Shown here: positions 6,161 to 7,053 of the stretch, piece by piece
How positions within the stretch are numbered: position 1 is the first letter of the stretch
Layout of the letters: the number at the start of each line of letters is the position of its first letter
Origin: Myxococcota bacterium
Lineage (GTDB): Bacteria; Myxococcota; Polyangia; GCA-2747355; JAKLHH01
Length of the DNA stretch: 7,053 nucleotides
Reading direction: 5' to 3'
NCBI GenBank assembly: GCA_022710245.1
Contig: JAKLHH010000390.1
Coordinates: forward strand, 1 to 7,053
The notes under the pieces: model-generated
Told to the model about the DNA's origin: nothing
Databases searched by the model: none
What the model saw: only the letters and a program-made list of their open reading frames with translations
Program-made: the position numbers and the translations under genes

Positions 6161-6166
6161 ATTATA
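6161..6166 (-). promoter_or_regulatory. Consensus -10 box (TATAAT) for the lipoprotein-LRR operon
   Basis: A perfect TATAAT on the minus strand lies in an AT-rich spot of an otherwise very GC-rich region. It ends 6 nt before the ATG at 6154, so transcription should begin at or beside the start codon. No TTGACA-like -35 is present 16-18 bp upstream and there is no TGn extension, so activity may need an activator or rest on the -10 alone. It lies inside the 57-bp gap between the membrane-protein gene and the lipoprotein gene. Confidence 0.6.
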
Positions 6167-6211
6167 CGCTCGCGCGTCGGTCGCGGCCGCCGCGCTCGCC
6201 GGCGGAGTCGC

Positions 6212-7033
6212 TCACTTGTACTCGGCGTGGCCGTAGCGGTGGTTCGCCGAGTAGAGGAACGCCACCGCCTGACCGCGCGCGCCGGGCAGCGCGTGCAGCA
6301 CTCGCAGGTAGGGGCGCAGCACGAGGACCCGTGTCCCGCGCCCGGCGCTCTCGCGCAGCACCGCCAGCTCCGCGCGATCGGGGCTGTAGAGGAGCGCGGA
6401 GCTCGCGGCGTCGAAGAGCTGCTCGCGCCGGTCGCCGCCCCACCAGTGGTCGATCCGCTTGAAGACGGTGACGCCCTCGGGCGTGCGCGTGGGGACGATC
6501 AGCGCGAGGTCGCGGAAGGAGGGCGTCGTCGAGGCGATCGCGGCGAGGATGCGGCCCACCTCGGCGGGCTCGCGCCGCTCCTCGACGAGCCGGGCCAGCC
6601 GCTCGAGCGGGGCGCGGTGCTGCTCGACCAGCGCCTGCAGCTCGTCCTCCAGCTCGTGGCCCTTGCTCGCCATGTTGGCGCGGCTCACCGCGAAGAGGAC
6701 GCCGAGGCAGAGCCCCACCAGCCCGCAGAGGAGGAGGCCGAGCCGGACGCCGCTCCGCAGCGACTCGCGCCGCTCGGGGAGCGCCCCGGCTTCGGCGAGC
6801 GCCCGCGTGGCGAGGATCCCCTGGTTGAGCGTCAGGTTGAAGAAGCTGAGCGCGAGGATGCCGCCGAGGAGCGCCGGCAGCACGAGCACGAAGAAGCGCT
6901 CGCCGAGCTTGGGGAAGACGACCCACCTCATCGTCTCGGTGGCGATCAGGGTGACGAAGCCGAGGAGCGCGAGCGCGAGCAGCACGACCAGGACGCCGAG
7001 GGTGAAGCGCTCGAGCAGGACACGATAGCGCAC
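6212..7033 (-). CDS. Three-helix membrane protein with extracytoplasmic C-terminal domain
   Basis: 273 residues from GTG 7033, supported by AGGAGG 5 nt upstream. Hydrophobic helices lie at about 11-31, 47-67 and 97-117. The loop between helices 2 and 3 is Arg-rich (RALAEAGALPERRESLRSGVR region, 77-97) and the N-terminus is basic, so both should be cytoplasmic. That puts residues 118-273 outside the inner membrane. This part opens with an amphipathic, probably coiled-coil helix (125-155) and continues as an alpha/beta domain with strands DLALIVPT, GVTVFKRI, TRVLVLRPYL and GQAVAFLYS, reminiscent of Cache-type sensor domains. No HAMP, kinase, cyclase or methyl-accepting domain follows, so if it senses something it must signal through a partner. 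I do not recognise the family. Its stop is 57 bp before the next minus-strand gene, which has its own -10 box. Its upstream neighbour is outside the window. Confidence 0.82.
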   Translation of the reverse strand: MRYRVLLERFTLGVLVVLLALALLGFVTLIATETMRWVVFPKLGERFFVLVLPALLGGILALSFFNLTLNQGILATRALAEAGALPERRESLRSGVRLGLLLCGLVGLCLGVLFAVSRANMASKGHELEDELQALVEQHRAPLERLARLVEERREPAEVGRILAAIASTTPSFRDLALIVPTRTPEGVTVFKRIDHWWGGDRREQLFDAASSALLYSPDRAELAVLRESAGRGTRVLVLRPYLRVLHALPGARGQAVAFLYSANHRYGHAEYK

Positions 7034-7038
7034 GGGGA

Positions 7039-7044
7039 CCTCCT
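7039..7044 (-). promoter_or_regulatory. Shine-Dalgarno site fixing the GTG start at 7033
   Basis: The minus strand reads AAGGAGGT, then CCCC, then GTG, leaving 5 nt between AGGAGG and the start codon. The next in-frame Met (residue 35) would remove the first membrane helix, so the GTG is preferred. Confidence 0.85.
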
Positions 7045-7053
7045 TGCTGACCT

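Overview
This is a very GC-rich stretch (roughly 70% by eye) with near-continuous coding. It holds six genes: three on the plus strand (1-4448) converging on three on the minus strand (4471-7033). The style of the proteins suggests a member of Myxococcota or a related deltaproteobacterial lineage. The clues are an exported lipoprotein with an Asp/Pro/Lys/Arg linker before a cysteine-rich sulfatase-modifying-factor-like domain, an outer-membrane barrel with Ig-like N-terminal modules, and several lipoproteins. This is inference from protein style, not from a marker gene. I see no RNA gene, insertion sequence, CRISPR array or replication origin.

Plus strand: the window opens inside a CocE/NonD-type alpha/beta hydrolase (1-1688, N-terminus cut off). 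After 41 bp comes a probable two-gene operon. Its first gene encodes a signal-peptide-bearing protein with an outer-membrane beta-barrel-like C-terminus (1730-3094). Four bases later a GTG starts a lipoprotein made of an IPT/TIG domain, a five-residue-periodic linker and a formylglycine-generating-enzyme-fold domain (3099-4448). That last domain lacks both catalytic cysteines of true FGE.

The two strands meet in a 22-bp gap containing a perfect tandem duplication of an 18-bp near-palindrome (4442-4477). The stop codon of each convergent gene lies inside a different copy.

Minus strand, read from the right: a three-helix membrane protein with an extracytoplasmic C-terminal domain (7033-6212); then, behind a consensus TATAAT, a small cysteine-containing lipoprotein (6154-5624); then, 13 bp later with a strong ribosome-binding site, a coiled-coil plus leucine-rich-repeat protein with about 11-12 repeats of 23 residues (5610-4471).

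At least four of the six products are directed to or beyond the inner membrane, so the window reads as an envelope/accessory neighbourhood rather than a metabolic pathway. The most notable points are the catalytically depleted FGE-fold lipoprotein paired with a barrel protein, the duplicated stop-codon element between the convergent genes, and two -10-like boxes each exactly 6 nt before an ATG with no Shine-Dalgarno sequence, which suggests leaderless mRNAs.
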